From assembly GCF_036323735.1 (NCBI RefSeq), contig NC_086034.1:73598439-73662438 (forward strand): 64,000 bases of DNA, read 5' to 3'. This DNA comes from Rattus norvegicus (Eukaryota; Chordata; Mammalia; Rodentia; Muridae). Below are positions 22,842 to 34,612 of this stretch, in pieces (position 1 is the first letter of the stretch; each line of letters opens with the position of its first letter). The position numbers and the translations under genes were made by a program. The notes under the pieces are model-generated. The model was not told the DNA's origin. It searched no databases and worked only from the letters and a program-made list of their open reading frames with translations.

Positions 22842-23185
22842 TTTGGACCACCCAGATCTTTTCAAATTCTCCACGTATTTAAGGATTTGAAACACTCGAT
22901 CATAGGTTACATAGTTTTATGTCCCATTGAATTAAGGTTTTTGGTTTGTTTTTTTTTTAATGTCTCAAAACATAGTTTTATGGTAGTCCTTTTGGGGAGA
23001 ATCCAGTATTATCTAAACTTATTGGCAAAGTTAAATGTATTTTACATACCCGAAAGGTTTTAGAATGTTGACAAGAAAGGGAGGGAAGGATAACAGGCAG
23101 ACAGGCAGAGATAACTTATGTCAATAAACCTTTCGAAAGCCTTACCCTGAACTGCCGTTAGTTAAATTCCTATGGGCTGTTTGTT

Positions 23186-23212
23186 AGTTTGTTTGTTTGT
23201 TTGTTTGTTTTG
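23186..23212 (+). repeat. (GTTT)n microsatellite
   Basis: About six GTTT units. Confidence 0.9.
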
Positions 23213-23352
23213 CTGAGAGCATAGCCATTTGTTTTTATTGTAAAGTAACAATAATAAAAAACAATCTCTTGTTTACAAAAAGGGTATGGACCACCACTGT
23301 GTGACCTCATTAGGTTGTTTGTTTACTCCACTTCTGTAAGTGTGGTGAATAT

Positions 23353-23354
23353 GC

Positions 23355-23439
<85 letters not shown>

Positions 23440-23482
23440 TCTCTCTCTCTGTTTGTCTCTCTGTCTCTGTGTCTCTGTCTCC
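23353..23482 (+). repeat. Compound (CTGT)n(GT)n(CT)n tract
   Basis: About nine CTGT units, about 21 GT units (23396-23438), then CT/GTCT-rich sequence. The Cys-Val repeats encoded in the overlapping frames are artefacts. Confidence 0.95.
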
Positions 23483-23484
23483 CT

Positions 23485-24370
23485 TAAGAAAGCCTAAGTC
23501 CAAACTGACTTCCCATCCTTTCTTCCGTCCTTCCGTCCCTCTTTCAAATGGTCATGTGGCTTACCCAAGGTCACCCAGAAAACCAGTAATGACGGTGGAG
23601 GAATTAAAACCCTGTGAACCTCTGGCCCTTCCCTCCACCATCCCTAAGCAGAAGTGTCCCCCCAACACCCCATCCCTTAAGAATCAGTCTAGTAGCTCAA
23701 GGATAATGAAGCTTTTGAAGCAGGGTTCTCTGCAGGTCACACAGCCAAGTGCAGCACCCCCCAAATCCCTCTGTGAAAGTAGCAGAGGTTGGAAACCCTA
23801 ACATGTGTTTGTGCTTCCGGCGTATTTTCAATTCCTCGCTAATCCCGAGCCTGCCGTCCTAAGATTCCCTTAAAAGGCAATGGTTTCTGTACACAGGATG
23901 TTTCATACTTATTTTAGCTTGTGAGTGTGTAGGTAACAGTGCTGTGACAGGCTTGTAGAGCTGGTAATGATCAAAAGGCTCACATCCAAAACTGTTTTTA
24001 GGAATACGTAGTAGGTGGACAGGTGACGTTTTACCTCTCATGTGTAACATGTTCTGCTCAGGCCAGAGCATTTATTCCCATTTCTCTATTTTTAGCTCAC
24101 CTCAGAAACCCTGAAGGGTCTCTCTCCCAGTTACTCATAAAATATGTAGTGGGCTATTGTGTACTAGTTTTAGAATATAAATGAGGACACAGAGGCAAAA
24201 ACGGGATGTCTGTCTATACTAGAACATCCTTCTGAGGTCTCTCTTGAAGGACACATGGGAAGCTCATGGGTGAAAACGAGGGTGAATATGGTGGGCTGGT
24301 CTTGTGCAAAGCTGACCAGTTGTCATGACACCTAGCGACAATTTCGAATGTGAGTATACAAAGTAAGAAA
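23485..24370. other. No recognised feature
   Basis: Unique-looking sequence. No exon was recognised. Confidence 0.45.
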
Positions 24371-24374
24371 CTAA

Positions 24375-24665
24375 CTCAAGACAGATTCTGTGGCCATTTG
24401 AATATGCTTGGCCCAGGGAGTGGTGCTATTAGGAGGTATAACCTTGTGGGAGGAAGTGTGTCACGGTGGGAGTGGGCTTTAAGACCCTCGTCCTAGCTGC
24501 CTGGAAGCCAGTCTTCTCTGTTTGCCTTTGGAACAAGAGGTAGAGCTCTTACCTCCTTCTCTAGCACCATGCCTGCCTGGACACTGCCATGCTTCCTGCC
24601 TTGATGATAATGGACTGGACCTCTGAGCCTATAAGCCAGCCCCAATATATTGTGCTACAGCTTGC
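24375..24665 (+). repeat. Rodent LTR-like repeat (MaLR-like)
   Basis: 'gtggccatttgaatatgctt', 'ggcccagggagtggtgctat', 'aggaagtgtgtcacggtggg', 'gataatggactggacctctg'. Same family as 1275 and the inverted copies at 27538 and 49435. The 3' end is truncated. Confidence 0.75.
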
Positions 24666-24867
24666 CAGGTGACCCTGGTGCTGGGTGGACCCCCACTTGG
24701 TGTTCTTTACTTAGGAACCTCCTTCACAAGATCCTCTGTGGCTCACTCCATCTACACCTGTACGCAGGCTTTATCATGGCTCAGTTCATGTCTGCACACG
24801 GGTCTCAACATGACGGATGTCTCCTGTGTTGAGCTCTTTCCCAAGCGCAGCTTATCTTTGTCTATTT

Positions 24868-25090
24868 GACTGGTTGATTAGCAGTGCTGGGGATTGAACC
24901 TAGGTCCTTACCCATACACTACTGCAGAGTTTATCTCTAGCCCTCTTTTTACATTTCGTTTGACACAGGGTTCCAGTAAGTGGCCCATGCTTGCTCTGTA
25001 GCCCTTTGAAGCTAGGGCACGGCTGTTCAATTTCCTTATTGAAGCTTTCAAGTAGCTGGGCTTACGAGCATGTTGCAATGCCTGATTGCC
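24868..25090 (-). repeat. B4-type (ID plus B1) SINE
   Basis: An ID-like part, 'cagtgctggggattgaacct' with 'ctctagccc', is followed by a B1-like part, 'gacacagggttccagtaagt' and 'tgctctgtagccctttgaag'. Confidence 0.65.
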
Positions 25091-25129
25091 CTGCACATTT
25101 TATTTTATCCTTTTATTTTTATTTTTATT

Positions 25130-25250
25130 TTTTGTTTTGTTTTGTTTTTTGAGACAGGGTTTCTTTGTTTAAGAATCTTGGCTATCCTGGAGTTAGTATT
25201 GTAGACCAGGCTGGCCTTGAACTCACAGAGATCTGCCTGCCTCTCATAGG
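25130..25250 (-). repeat. B1 SINE, truncated
   Basis: 'gagacagggtttctttgttt', 'gaccaggctggccttgaact', 'agagatctgcctgcctctca'. The tail side is a (TTTTG)n stretch. Confidence 0.92.
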
Positions 25251-25371
25251 TTATCTTATTTAAGAAATCCTTGCAGGGATATATTATCTGTTGGGCATAT
25301 TTCACCCTTCCCTGCTTGGACCCACCCTCCCTCTTCCTGCTTCATCATTTTTCCTATTTTTATAGAAGACT

Positions 25372-25592
25372 TTTTTTGTTTTTATATGCGTGTGAATGTT
25401 TGCCAGCATGCGTGTGCGCACGCCATGTGTGGGCCTGGTGTTACAGAAGCCAGAATCACACATCAGATTCCCCAGCGCTGCAGTGACAGATGGCTGTCAG
25501 CTGACGTGTAGGTTTTAGGAGCTGAACCAATGTTCTCTGTGAATGCCGCAAGTGCTCTTAACCACTGAGCCATACTGCCACCTCCCATCTTT
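25372..25592 (-). repeat. B3-type SINE, diverged
   Basis: 'gcgcacgccatgtgtgggcc', 'gcagtgacagatggctgtca', 'gtgctcttaaccactgagcc' in antisense order. Confidence 0.75.
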
Positions 25593-25740
25593 CTCACTGT
25601 TAATGCCCTTTGCTCTCCTAGAGAATCTTGCTTTGACTTTTATTTAATAAACATATTTGATTTCATGAGACTACATAGCATCTAGGAACCATAGATGAGA
25701 GAAAACATACACAGCGTTGTTTTGTTTTTGTTTTGTTTTT

Positions 25741-25860
25741 TTTTATTTTATTTATTTATTTATTTATTTTTTTGGTTCTTTTTTCCGGAGCTGGGGACCG
25801 AACCCAGGGCCTTGCGCTTCCTAGGTAAGCGCTCTACTACTGAGCTAAATCCCCAGCCCC
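25741..25860 (-). repeat. ID SINE, 'cctaggtaagc' variant
   Basis: Antisense ID (25771-25860) with 'ttggttcttttttcc' tail and a preceding (TTTA)n stretch (25741-25770). Same variant as at 20065 and 57418. Confidence 0.95.
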
Positions 25861-26519
25861 TTTGTTTTTTTTTTTAAACACACCGCACCGCTTTCTGTTT
25901 CTTTCTCCTCTTGCTCCATTTTATTTCATGTCACTTCACCAATGCCCCTTATTACTTTCCTTGTCTCTGTGAGCTTCAGGAGCAGAGCGGGGACTCTCTC
26001 CCTTTATGCTCATCCTGAACACCTGCAGCCAGGCTGGCCACGGAAAGCACTCGGCGATTATTTTCTGAGCTGATGAAGAGATGCGCGCAAAGGAATTTTA
26101 TCAGCAAGTGCTGAGAGGCTGGACTGAATTCACTTGGCTCGGGAAGGGCTGAGCAGAGGATCAGTTCCAAGATGGAGATGAGGACTTGGGGGAGTGTCCC
26201 AGGATGAGAACCCTGGGATTGGTGAGCACACACTGGGGGGCAGTAGTGTTGCACGCACACAGGACAGAATTGGTGCCCTAGGTTATCTGCTGGGTGGCTG
26301 CTGCAGAAGCAGTCAGACCCTGAGCACCAGAGCCATTCTGTACAGCGACCTTGAGAAACGTGATCTGTTGAACAACAAGAATGCCCTTCTGCCTCATTTC
26401 AGTCATTTGCCTGCTCGTATGAACCCATCACTAAGAGGGTCATTATTTAATGATTGGATAAATGTTCGCAATACATCAAATGTCTGCTTATTTAAAAAAA
26501 AAAAAAAAGTAAAGGCTTT

Positions 26520-26672
26520 TTTTCTTTTCCAGAGACAGGGTTTCTCTCTTTTCCTGAGACAGGGTTTCTCTGCGTAGCCCTGGCTGTCCTGGAACTCACT
26601 CTGTAGACCAGATCTGCCAGTCTCTGCCTCCCAAGTGCTGGGATTAAAGGCACGCACCACTGCTGCCTAACA
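26520..26672 (-). repeat. B1 SINE with duplicated 16-bp word
   Basis: 'gagacagggtttctct' occurs at about 26531 and again about 27 bp later, followed by a normal B1 body ('gtagccctggctgtcctgga', 'tcccaagtgctgggattaaa'). Confidence 0.93.
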
Positions 26673-26674
26673 CC

Positions 26675-27364
26675 TTTTTGCCTTTTTGTGGTGTTGGCCG
26701 TCAAATGTGGGATCCCTTGCATGCCAGTCAAGTGTGCTGCTTGAGCCCCACACCTCTCTGGCCTTCTTTCCACACGTGGTTCTCAAAAGCAACCACGCTG
26801 TGGATGGAAACGGCGTGGCTGTGGTTTTCTGGGGTTTCTGAGCATCCTGCTAGGCAGGAGCTGTGAGCCAAGGAGCCTTCTTCAGACCACCTGAAGAGAA
26901 GTGGGTGGAGCTGCTCTTTGTGAAGGATCATCTATATTTTAGTTCCCTTTTCAAGTCCGTTGACCAGCCCCGCCCTCTGCTACCTGGTGCTATTATTCCT
27001 CCCTGGCTGTTTAACCAGATGGGGTGTTGGGGGGAGGGAGATGGTGGGGTGGGGTGGGGCGGGCCTCTCAGGCCTCTATAGTTCCCTGTCAGCTGTCAGT
27101 GTGTATCTATCCATGGGAACAGCCCAGACCCTCACAATGGGTGTTTGCCTGGGTGGGGCCTGTGGCAGTCAGCTGGTCCATTCCTTTTATTTATCAGGGA
27201 GATAATGGGCTCCCGTAATGCCACAGGGGATCTTTTCTGAATCCTAATCCAGTGACACTTTTAGGACCAGCAGTAGGAACTGTAAGGGGAGTAGCAGGCA
27301 CACACTTTGGCTGTAGACCTCACCTTCAGACAGAAAAGAAAAGAGGAGAATGAAAAATATAGAG
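26675..27364. other. No recognised feature
   Basis: Unique-looking sequence. A G-rich stretch lies at 27025-27062. Confidence 0.4.
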
Positions 27365-27366
27365 CT

Positions 27367-27535
27367 CAGGGCTGGAGAGATGGCTCAGTGGTTAAAGAGC
27401 ACCGCTGTTCAATTCCCAGCAAACACATGGTGGCTCACAGCCATCTGTAATGGGATCTGATGCCCTCTTCTGGTGTACATGCAGATAGAGCACTCCTACA
27501 TCAAATGGATAAATCTTTTTTTTTTTAAATAGAGG
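27367..27535 (+). repeat. B2 SINE with internal deletion
   Basis: 'gggctggagagatggctcag', then a jump from 'gagcaccgctg' to 'ttcaattcccag', so about 20 bp of the 5' half is missing. 'gatgccctcttctggtgtac' and the tail are present. Confidence 0.93.
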
Positions 27536-27537
27536 TT

Positions 27538-27915
27538 GGCTTAGGGTTTTACTGCTGTGAAGAGACACCATGACCAAGGCAACTCTTTTATAAAAGTTTC
27601 TTTTATAAGAAAGCACTTCATTGGTGCTGGCTTTCAGCTTTCAAGGCTCAGTCCATTATCATCTTGGTGGGAAGTGTGGCAAAGTGAGGAAGACATGGTG
27701 CTGGAGGAGCTGAGAGTTCTGCATCTTGATTCACAGGTAGCAGAAGGAGACTGCGTCACACTGGGCATAGCTTGAGCATAGGAGACCTCAAAGCCCGCCC
27801 CGACAGTGACACACTTCCTCTAACAAGGCCACACCTCCTAAGAGTGACACTCCCTATGGGCCAAGCAGTCAAACACTTGTGAGCCCATGGGAGCCATACC
27901 TATTTAAACTACCAC
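27538..27915 (-). repeat. Rodent LTR-like repeat (MaLR-like)
   Basis: Inverted relative to 1275 and 24375: 'gaagagacaccatgaccaag', 'gctcagtccattatcatctt', 'caaggccacacctcctaaga', 'ccatgggagccatacctatt'. Confidence 0.75.
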
Positions 27916-28393
27916 AGAGGTGCAGAGAGTCATTCGAGCAACTCCTTTGGCCTGGTGACCAAAAGCCCCGCCCCCTTTTAATAAATGTGACTCTGTGCTC
28001 ATGTCCTTTAGGGACCTCCCTTTGCTTGCTTTCAGCCCTCTGGTCATTCCGTGTAGATGCTGAGGCCGCCCTGTGTAGATGCCACAGCCCTTCTCAGATG
28101 CTGTAGTTATCCTAAGACGTATTCTAGCCATCCTCAGGACATGCTATAGGCAGCCTCTGTTTATGACGGAGCCTTTTTTGGTGGACGATGCTGAGCTGTC
28201 TTCCAAAGCCACCGATTGTTTTGGCTTTCTGGGCCTCTAGGCGAAGCATTAGCCAGGCTAGCTGTGTCTCAGTTTCCCTTCTCTGGACAATCCTGGATGT
28301 CCTCAGAGTTTCCTTCAGTTTGTTTATCAGAATTTGCCTTCTTAGGAGAAATACGGATATGGAATTGATGATCAAACTTGTCATGGTATTATA

Positions 28394-28869
28394 ACACACA
28401 CACACTCACACACACTCACACACATGCACACTTGCACACACACACTCACACATACATACATACCACACACATACACCACACACACTTGCACACACACACA
28501 TGCACACTTGCACACACACACGCCACACACTCGCACATACATACACACCACACACATATACCACACACTCGCACACTCGTGCACACACTCACACACACAC
28601 TCACACAAACACTCGCACACTCGCTCATACACATACACACTCGCACATAAACACACACACATATACCACACACACTCACACACACTCGCACACTCGTGCA
28701 CACACTCACACACACACTCACACAAACACTCGCACACTCGCTCACACACACATACACACTCGCACATAAATACACACACATATACCACACACTCACACAC
28801 ACTCACACAAACACTCGCACACTCGCTCACACACACATACACACTCGCACATAAATACACACACATATA

Positions 28870-28921
<52 letters not shown>
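28394..28921 (+). repeat. CA-rich satellite-like tract with higher-order repeats
   Basis: About 530 bp of (CA)n interrupted by tcgcacac, catac and ctcac words. The word 'atatacc' recurs at 28556, 28661, 28780 and 28865 (spacings 105, 119, 85), showing duplicated longer units. It ends in a pure (CA)n run at 28871-28921. All long frames over it (His-Thr or Cys-Val repeats) are artefacts. Confidence 0.96.
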
Positions 28922-28925
<4 letters not shown>

Positions 28926-28939
28926 ATGGAATGGATGAG

Positions 28940-29012
28940 GAAGCAGGTCTCACTATGCAGCCTAGGCTCACCCCGAACTCCTGCCTCTCCAATACTGGGA
29001 TGACAGGCTCAA
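28940..29012 (-). repeat. Old B1-like fragment
   Basis: 'gcaggtctcactatgcagcc', 'taggctcaccccgaactcct', 'aatactgggatgacaggct'. Confidence 0.6.
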
Positions 29013-29014
29013 CT

Positions 29015-30325
29015 CTGATTGTTTTTGCAATGAATGGTACCAACGGATAGATACTAAAAGTCTTTGCATATATATGCAGATGTAAATATAAACACTTCTA
29101 TCTAAAACATCTTATTAGAAGTCTAACAATTTTCAATACCATTTCATGCATAATAATCAACAAATATGTCTTGGGCTGGGCTGTGACATAGCTCAGTGGA
29201 GAAGTCTCCTAGCAGAAGTGAAGTCTGGGGTTTGATCTCCTGCCCAGCGACTGATCGAGTAGTCAATCAATGATCATACTCATAATGGTGAGTTAATCTC
29301 AAAAATGTTCCACCACTGAGAGCCTTATGGACGCAGGATATTTTTAAAAAATTTTAGTAAAGTCAAATTACATGTGCATTTTTCTTTTTTGGCTTCAGAA
29401 AATATGATAGGGCAATCAATAATGGAGTCCAAACATAAAAATATCTGACATTTGGATAAGCTATTTCGGGCAAGTGGGATGAAAGTGTAGCTGCTGGGAA
29501 GGGACTGATTTAACATTCGTGACTGTCAAAGAACTGCTTGCTCATGATTGAAAAACGAACGGTGGTATCAAGTTGCCACAATGCTTAGAGGCTAATGGAT
29601 CCCGGAAGCTGATGGGTACACTTGACTTTGTTCACAGTCTGTAGGGTGCAGCCACCGCAGACACTTACATTCTCCATTTCAGACCAAGATGCCAACTGAA
29701 GCGTGAAGGGCCACACAGTGTGTCGGCATTTTGGGGGAGGGAGCAGGGTGTAACATTTAAATCTTGCCTCTTACCGGCACCTCTGCTTACAACACCACCT
29801 CTCTCTCACAGCTCTGGCCTTGACCACCTTGAGTGTTAGGGTTAGGCACCCGTGTACCGGCCACTTGTGGATGTTCCTAGTCATCATGAAGCCTGTCCGC
29901 TCTGAGCTGGTTGGAGAGGGCAGAGCTGTGATAGTAACTTAGGCTGAAGAAGCCAAAATAGAAAACCGGCCCCTAGACACTCCCCACCCAACTGTGTGAG
30001 AACTTCAAGTCTGTACAGGTCAAATCTAGCAGCCATTACTCCATTCAGAGCTCCCACAGCATCATGTCATCACTAGTTTTATTCCATGAATTATCTGTCA
30101 TATTTCCTCATTATTTCTGAATGCAGGGGGAGCCGCAGCGGGGCTCTGTAATAAATGAAGAAGCGACAGAGCCAACTCGGCCGTGCACCTCGAATCGGAG
30201 TGGCTCTTCTCCAGCACCCTGTGAGGCGCTACTGGAGCTGCTCCAAGCGTGGGAAGTTTCTTTTTAAGAAACCTTAAGGTGGGGTGGGTATGGGTGCAGG
30301 GTAAGACGGGGGTGGGTATGGGGGC
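29015..30325. other. Mostly unique sequence
   Basis: One weak ID-like stretch (about 29170-29255, 'gtgacatagctcagtggaga'). No exon was recognised. Confidence 0.4.
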
Positions 30326-30334
30326 GGGATGGGC

Positions 30335-30505
30335 AGAGATGGGCGGGATGGGCTCAGTGGTTAAGAGCACTCGCGGCCCTTACAGAGAACCCGAGTTCCT
30401 TTCTCAGCGTCCACGCTGGGCAGTTCAGAGCTGCTGATGCCCCTGGCCTCCAAGGGCATCTGCACTCACTACCCCCAACCTGCACACCTATCAGCGTGAC
30501 CTTGT
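30335..30505 (+). repeat. B3-type SINE
   Basis: 'gggatgggctcagtggttaa', 'gagcactcgcggcccttaca', 'cacgctgggcagttcagagc', 'cacctatc'. The tail is lost. Confidence 0.7.
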
Positions 30506-30916
30506 AGATGATATGGTGGCAGCAGAGACGGAGAATACAGAACAAATCTGTCCGTGCAAAGATTCCCCATTCCACAGCCCAGTGAACAAGACCCACGGTA
30601 ACACTGATCGTTCATTTCTATGTTTTTATCTTTTTCAACCCGTGTATGAGTGGAATCACAGAGCATGGGGAATTCCAATGGCTTTTCCTACTCAGTAACA
30701 CTAACCAAATGACCATTGCATCATCTCTATAGTAATGAATTACTCCTCTTTTTTTTTTAAATTTTTATTCAGCCGTAAAATTCTTTGGCGTGCATATACC
30801 ACCTTCTTTAAAAATACTGGTTGAAAAACACATCTGTTTTTCTGTTTGGGGGTTATTATGAACAGAGCTGCCACAAATATTCATGTGTAACCCTAAGCCT
30901 TAAATTCTCTGTGATA

Positions 30917-31100
30917 AGGCTAGAGTGGTGGCTCAGTGGTTAGGAGCACTGTCTGCTCTTCCAGAGGTCCTGAGTTCAATTCCCAGCAACCACATGGTGG
31001 CTAACAACCATCTGTGATGGGATCTGATGCCCTCTTCTGGTGTGTCTGAAGACAGCTACAGTGTTCTTATATATAATAAATAAATAAATCTTTAAAAAAA
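30917..31100 (+). repeat. B2 SINE (first of a tandem pair)
   Basis: 'ggtggctcagtggttaggag', 'cttccagaggtcctgagttc', 'gatgccctcttctggtgtgt', 'aataaataaatctttaaaaa'. Preceded and followed by the target word 'attctctg'. Confidence 0.95.
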
Positions 31101-31107
31101 ATTCTCT

Positions 31108-31250
31108 GAGGGCTGGAGAGATGGTTCAGTGGTTAAGAGCACTCACTGGCTGCTCTTCCAGAGGTCCTGAGTTCAAATCCCAACAACCACATCTGTAATG
31201 GGATTCAATGCCCTCCTTTGGTGTGCCTGAAGATAAATCTTTTAAAAAAA
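31108..31250 (+). repeat. B2 SINE (second of a tandem pair)
   Basis: 'gggctggagagatggttcag', 'cttccagaggtcctgagttc', 'ctttggtgtgcctgaagata'. Shorter than its neighbour through deletions around 'catctgtaatggg' and before the tail. Followed by a third copy of 'attctctga'. Confidence 0.94.
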
Positions 31251-31429
31251 AATTCTCTGAGCTAATACACATAGTATGACTGCTGGGTCCTATGATAGTC
31301 ACATGTCTAATTTTATTTTATTTTTTTTTAGATAGCTCAGACCATCTTCAGACACATTTCTCTCCAACTCCACCCCGCCAAGTACTAGAAGTATCGTCAT
31401 TCTGGTCTGCATGTTGTTTGTTTATTTAT

Positions 31430-31812
31430 TAGTGCTGGAAAATACAAAAGGGAGATTTACTCAATGGGAGCATTACTATATTGGGAAGAGGACCAAGGAG
31501 ATCCAGCAGCCCCTCTCCCCTAACAATCTTCTGTTCCTGAGTTGAGATTCAAGTTTAAATAGAAGGTCAAGATGCTGTTCTGCCCACAGTGACATCTCCT
31601 GGTCTGGGTTTCAGTCTCATCCTGGACGGTGGCCCTGCAATTTCTTAGATCTCTCTCTGGGAGACAAGCTCTCCCTCTGGCTAGTCTTTTTCCTTCTTGA
31701 GGCATGATATTCTTGGAGAAATCCCCATTTCCTTGGGGTTTGTTGATTCAGTAGTCTGATAATCTGATTGAGAGGCTGAAGAATATGTCTACAGTATATA
31801 TATATTGCTACC
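31430..31812. repeat. Possible LTR-like repeat, unassigned
   Basis: 'gggagatttactcaatggga', 'atattgggaagaggacc' and a T-rich tail have the feel of an antisense LTR, but no family landmark was recognised. Confidence 0.25.
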
Positions 31813-31889
31813 CGGCCACTTTCAATTCCCCATTTTCTTTCTTTTAATTTTTAAAAAAGACATTCCCTTCTTTTCTTTCTTTGTTCACT

Positions 31890-32288
31890 CCTTCCTTACG
31901 TGTATGAGTGTTTTGTCTGCATGCACTCTTGTATATATCACGTGTTTGCTGGGCTCAAGGAGGCCAGAATAGGGTACCAGCTCCCCTGTACCTCAGCTGT
32001 CAGGGCTCACATGGATTCTGGGAACCAAGTCCAGTCCTGTGCAAGAGCTGTCCATGGTTTATTTGGTGTGTGTGTGTGTGTGTTAAGATTTATTTACTTT
32101 ATGTATATGAGTACACTGTAGCTGTCTTCAGACACACCAGAAGAGGGCATCGGATCCCATTACAGATGGCTGTGAGCCACCATGGGATTTGAACTCAGGA
32201 CCTGTGGAAGAGCAGTCAGTGCTCTTAACCACCGAGCCATCTCTCCAGCGCCCAGTCTGTGGGCTTACACTGAGCCACCTCTGTTGCC
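31890..32288 (-). repeat. B3-type SINE split by a B2
   Basis: The first part ends 'gcaagagctgtccatgg' near 32056. The expected continuation, 'gcttacactgagccacctct', resumes at about 32264, after a B2 (32083-32253). Confidence 0.75.
32083..32253 (-). repeat. B2 SINE inserted in a B3
   Basis: Antisense B2: 'taagatttatttactttatg', 'gaagagggcatcggatccca', 'gagccatctctccagcgccc', with a short deletion around 'ccaccatgggatttgaactc'. A (GT)n stretch (32067-32084) lies at its tail. Confidence 0.95.
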
Positions 32289-32479
32289 TCCCGTCCATAT
32301 TAACATCTCAATTTCCAGGTGGAATTAGTCTGTATGCATCTGAAACAAACATGATAAAGAGAACACAAGTGTGTACCAAGCTTAGAAGATGTCTAGCAAC
32401 AGAGAACCCTTCTCCCCACCCTCTTGCTTCTTTGTTACTTTTTGAAGGGCCCGGCACAAAGTAACTCTATCTTGTTTGT

Positions 32480-32588
32480 TACAACCACAATCTGGAAGAG
32501 AAGCTGGAGTCTGCCTCAATCTTGCCATCTTCTTGCTTCAGTCTCCCAAATGCTGGAATTACAGGCAACTACTGCTGTGTTCAGTGTA
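32480..32588 (-). repeat. B1/PB1-like fragment
   Basis: 'ttgcttcagtctcccaaatg', 'ctggaattacaggcaactac'. Confidence 0.6.
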
Positions 32589-32589
32589 G

Positions 32590-33925
32590 GCCAATCTGTT
32601 TCCTAGATGTCTGTGGGACATTTATAACTCCACGAGACACACACCCTATATCCCTCTGCACCCTCGCCAGCGTGTGGCACGGCTGTCATTTTCACTGTAG
32701 TCACTCTAATACATGCGCAATCTCAATAAAAAAATTATTTTTAATTTTATCGTTTTCCTTTACACAGAGTATTGTTTTGTTGGTTTGTTTTTGCTTATAT
32801 CTTCTCTGTAAACATTCACAAACATGTTTTACCGAGGTCATAAATTGCAGGTACATAATAATAACAATTAATAATATTAATAAATCGAGGGGCATAAATG
32901 CACACAACATATAAAAGAATATAAAGTAGGTGGCATGAGTGAAGAGAGACGTCTGCTTTCATAACCTTGGGGGTGATGCTGCACCCCCAGAGGGCCCCCC
33001 TCCCATCAGGATAACCACTTAAAACTTCCAGCTAAAGATAAAGGCTGTGTCCACACAGTCCAGCCAGTTTCCTCCTAGGAGTGCAGACCCACGGTCTGGA
33101 ACACATACAATCTTGGAACTCAAGGTAGCCTCTCTCCGCTCTGCACCATAGTTAGCCATCCCATTATGATGGACACGGAGATGAGTCAGATACAGTCAAT
33201 CACTTCCCTCCCCTCCCCCATACCTTGTCATCTTCCCATCTTCAATGATTTCTTCTCTCTCTTGCTATTGACTCACTGAGAATCAGGAACCGTATGGTCT
33301 GACTACTTGGAGGCCCCTCCCTTTCTTACCTGTGCCTGGATCTCTGATGTCAAAAAGATGACAACAGTCCTGTGTTATCTCTGGAAACCCAGATGACACA
33401 GACATAGGATGAGGATACACCTTCCAGTGCCCTCAGAGTTGAGCCTTAGGCGTCAGCATAAAGCTGGTCTCCTACTGCTGAAATTTGCTGAAAGAAAGAC
33501 TTCAGTTGGACTGGGCTCGATTCTTCAATCACATACCACACTTAATTCAAATACAGTTTTATGTGGAGCCATCATCCAATTATGATGAAGTTCGAAGAAA
33601 ACTTCTAAGTCCCTAGCAATTCACCTGAGTTCTCTTGAGAATCAGAATTTGCCTGAGATTTAGGTCCCCCCACCCAAATGTGTATGTCTCAAGTGGGGAA
33701 TGAACTCTGTGTTTCATGTACTAGGCAAATACCCTATGAGTGAACTACATCTCCAGTCCAATCGAAGGGAAGCTTGAGTGAGGGTATTTATATATTGGCA
33801 AGTACTTTAGAGTGGAGGACACAGCTCTTTATATGTTATTCTTGTCTTGACCACAAAGCAACTAAGAAACCTTTAATGGACTTTCAGAGCAAGAAATTTG
33901 CATTTCCCCTCTAACCATAAAAGAA
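32590..33925. other. Mostly unique sequence
   Basis: A weak antisense ID/B4-like segment lies at about 33690-33765 ('ggggaatgaactctgtg', 'actacatctccagtcc'). No exon was recognised. Confidence 0.4.
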
Positions 33926-33931
33926 TACCTG

Positions 33932-34145
33932 TGGGGCTGGAGACAAGGCTCGGCAGTAAAGAGCACTGACTGCTCCTGCAGGGGGCCCAAGGACAGTTCC
34001 CCGCATCCACCTTAAAGCTCACACCCTCTCTAACTCCAGTTCCAGGAGATGTCATGCGCCTTCCGGCCTCCTAGGGCACGCCGTGCACATGGTGCATTTA
34101 CATGCATGTACACAAAACACTCATGCACATAAAACATAAACATTT
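33932..34145 (+). repeat. B3-type SINE
   Basis: 'ggggctggagacaaggctcg', 'gagcactgactgctcctgca', 'ctaactccagttccaggaga', 'catgcacataaaacataaac'. The phrase 'ctaactccagttcc' distinguishes B3 from B2. Confidence 0.9.
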
Positions 34146-34163
34146 AAAAATCATACAGAAAGC

Positions 34164-34249
34164 GGGGTTGGGGATTTAGCTCAGTGGTAGAGAGCTTGCC
34201 TAGCATGCGCAAGACCCTGAGTTCGGTCCCCAGCTCCGAAAAAAAGAAA
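34164..34249 (+). repeat. ID SINE
   Basis: 'ggggttggggatttagctca', 'gagcttgcctagcatgcgca', 'gttcggtccccagctccg', A-rich tail. Target duplication 'aaaatcatacagaaagc' on both sides (34147 and about 34251). Confidence 0.97.
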
Positions 34250-34514
34250 AAAAATCATACAGAAAGCAATTTATGCTTATTAAGGAAAACTTAGACCCCC
34301 CCAATAAAGATTAAAAAAAAAAGCTGGTCATTAAATCCATCGTCCAGATAATCGATGTTAACATTTTTAGGTGCTTTCTTGCGAAATGAATGTTATTAAG
34401 CGCCTCTTTCTTCTTGTACCCGAAGGCTTAGAGGGAAGCAGACGGCTGAGCAGGAGGGCAGAGTGGCTGCTTTGTGCTGCTGGTGCTCTGCAGTCTGTTC
34501 TTATTACTTCTTTG

Positions 34515-34612
34515 TTTTGAACATCTTGTTATCTAGACCCATGCTGGTCTCGAACTCACGGAGATCCACATGCCTCTGCCTCCCGAGTGTGGCATTGAAG
34601 GTGTGTGGCTGG
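34515..34612 (-). repeat. B1 SINE fragment
   Basis: 'catgctggtctcgaactcac', 'gatccacatgcctctgcctc'. Confidence 0.8.

Noticed and set aside
28394..28921. Regularly repeated array resembling a CRISPR or satellite
   Set aside because: There are no unique spacers between constant repeats. It is low-complexity CA-derived DNA in a mammalian genome.
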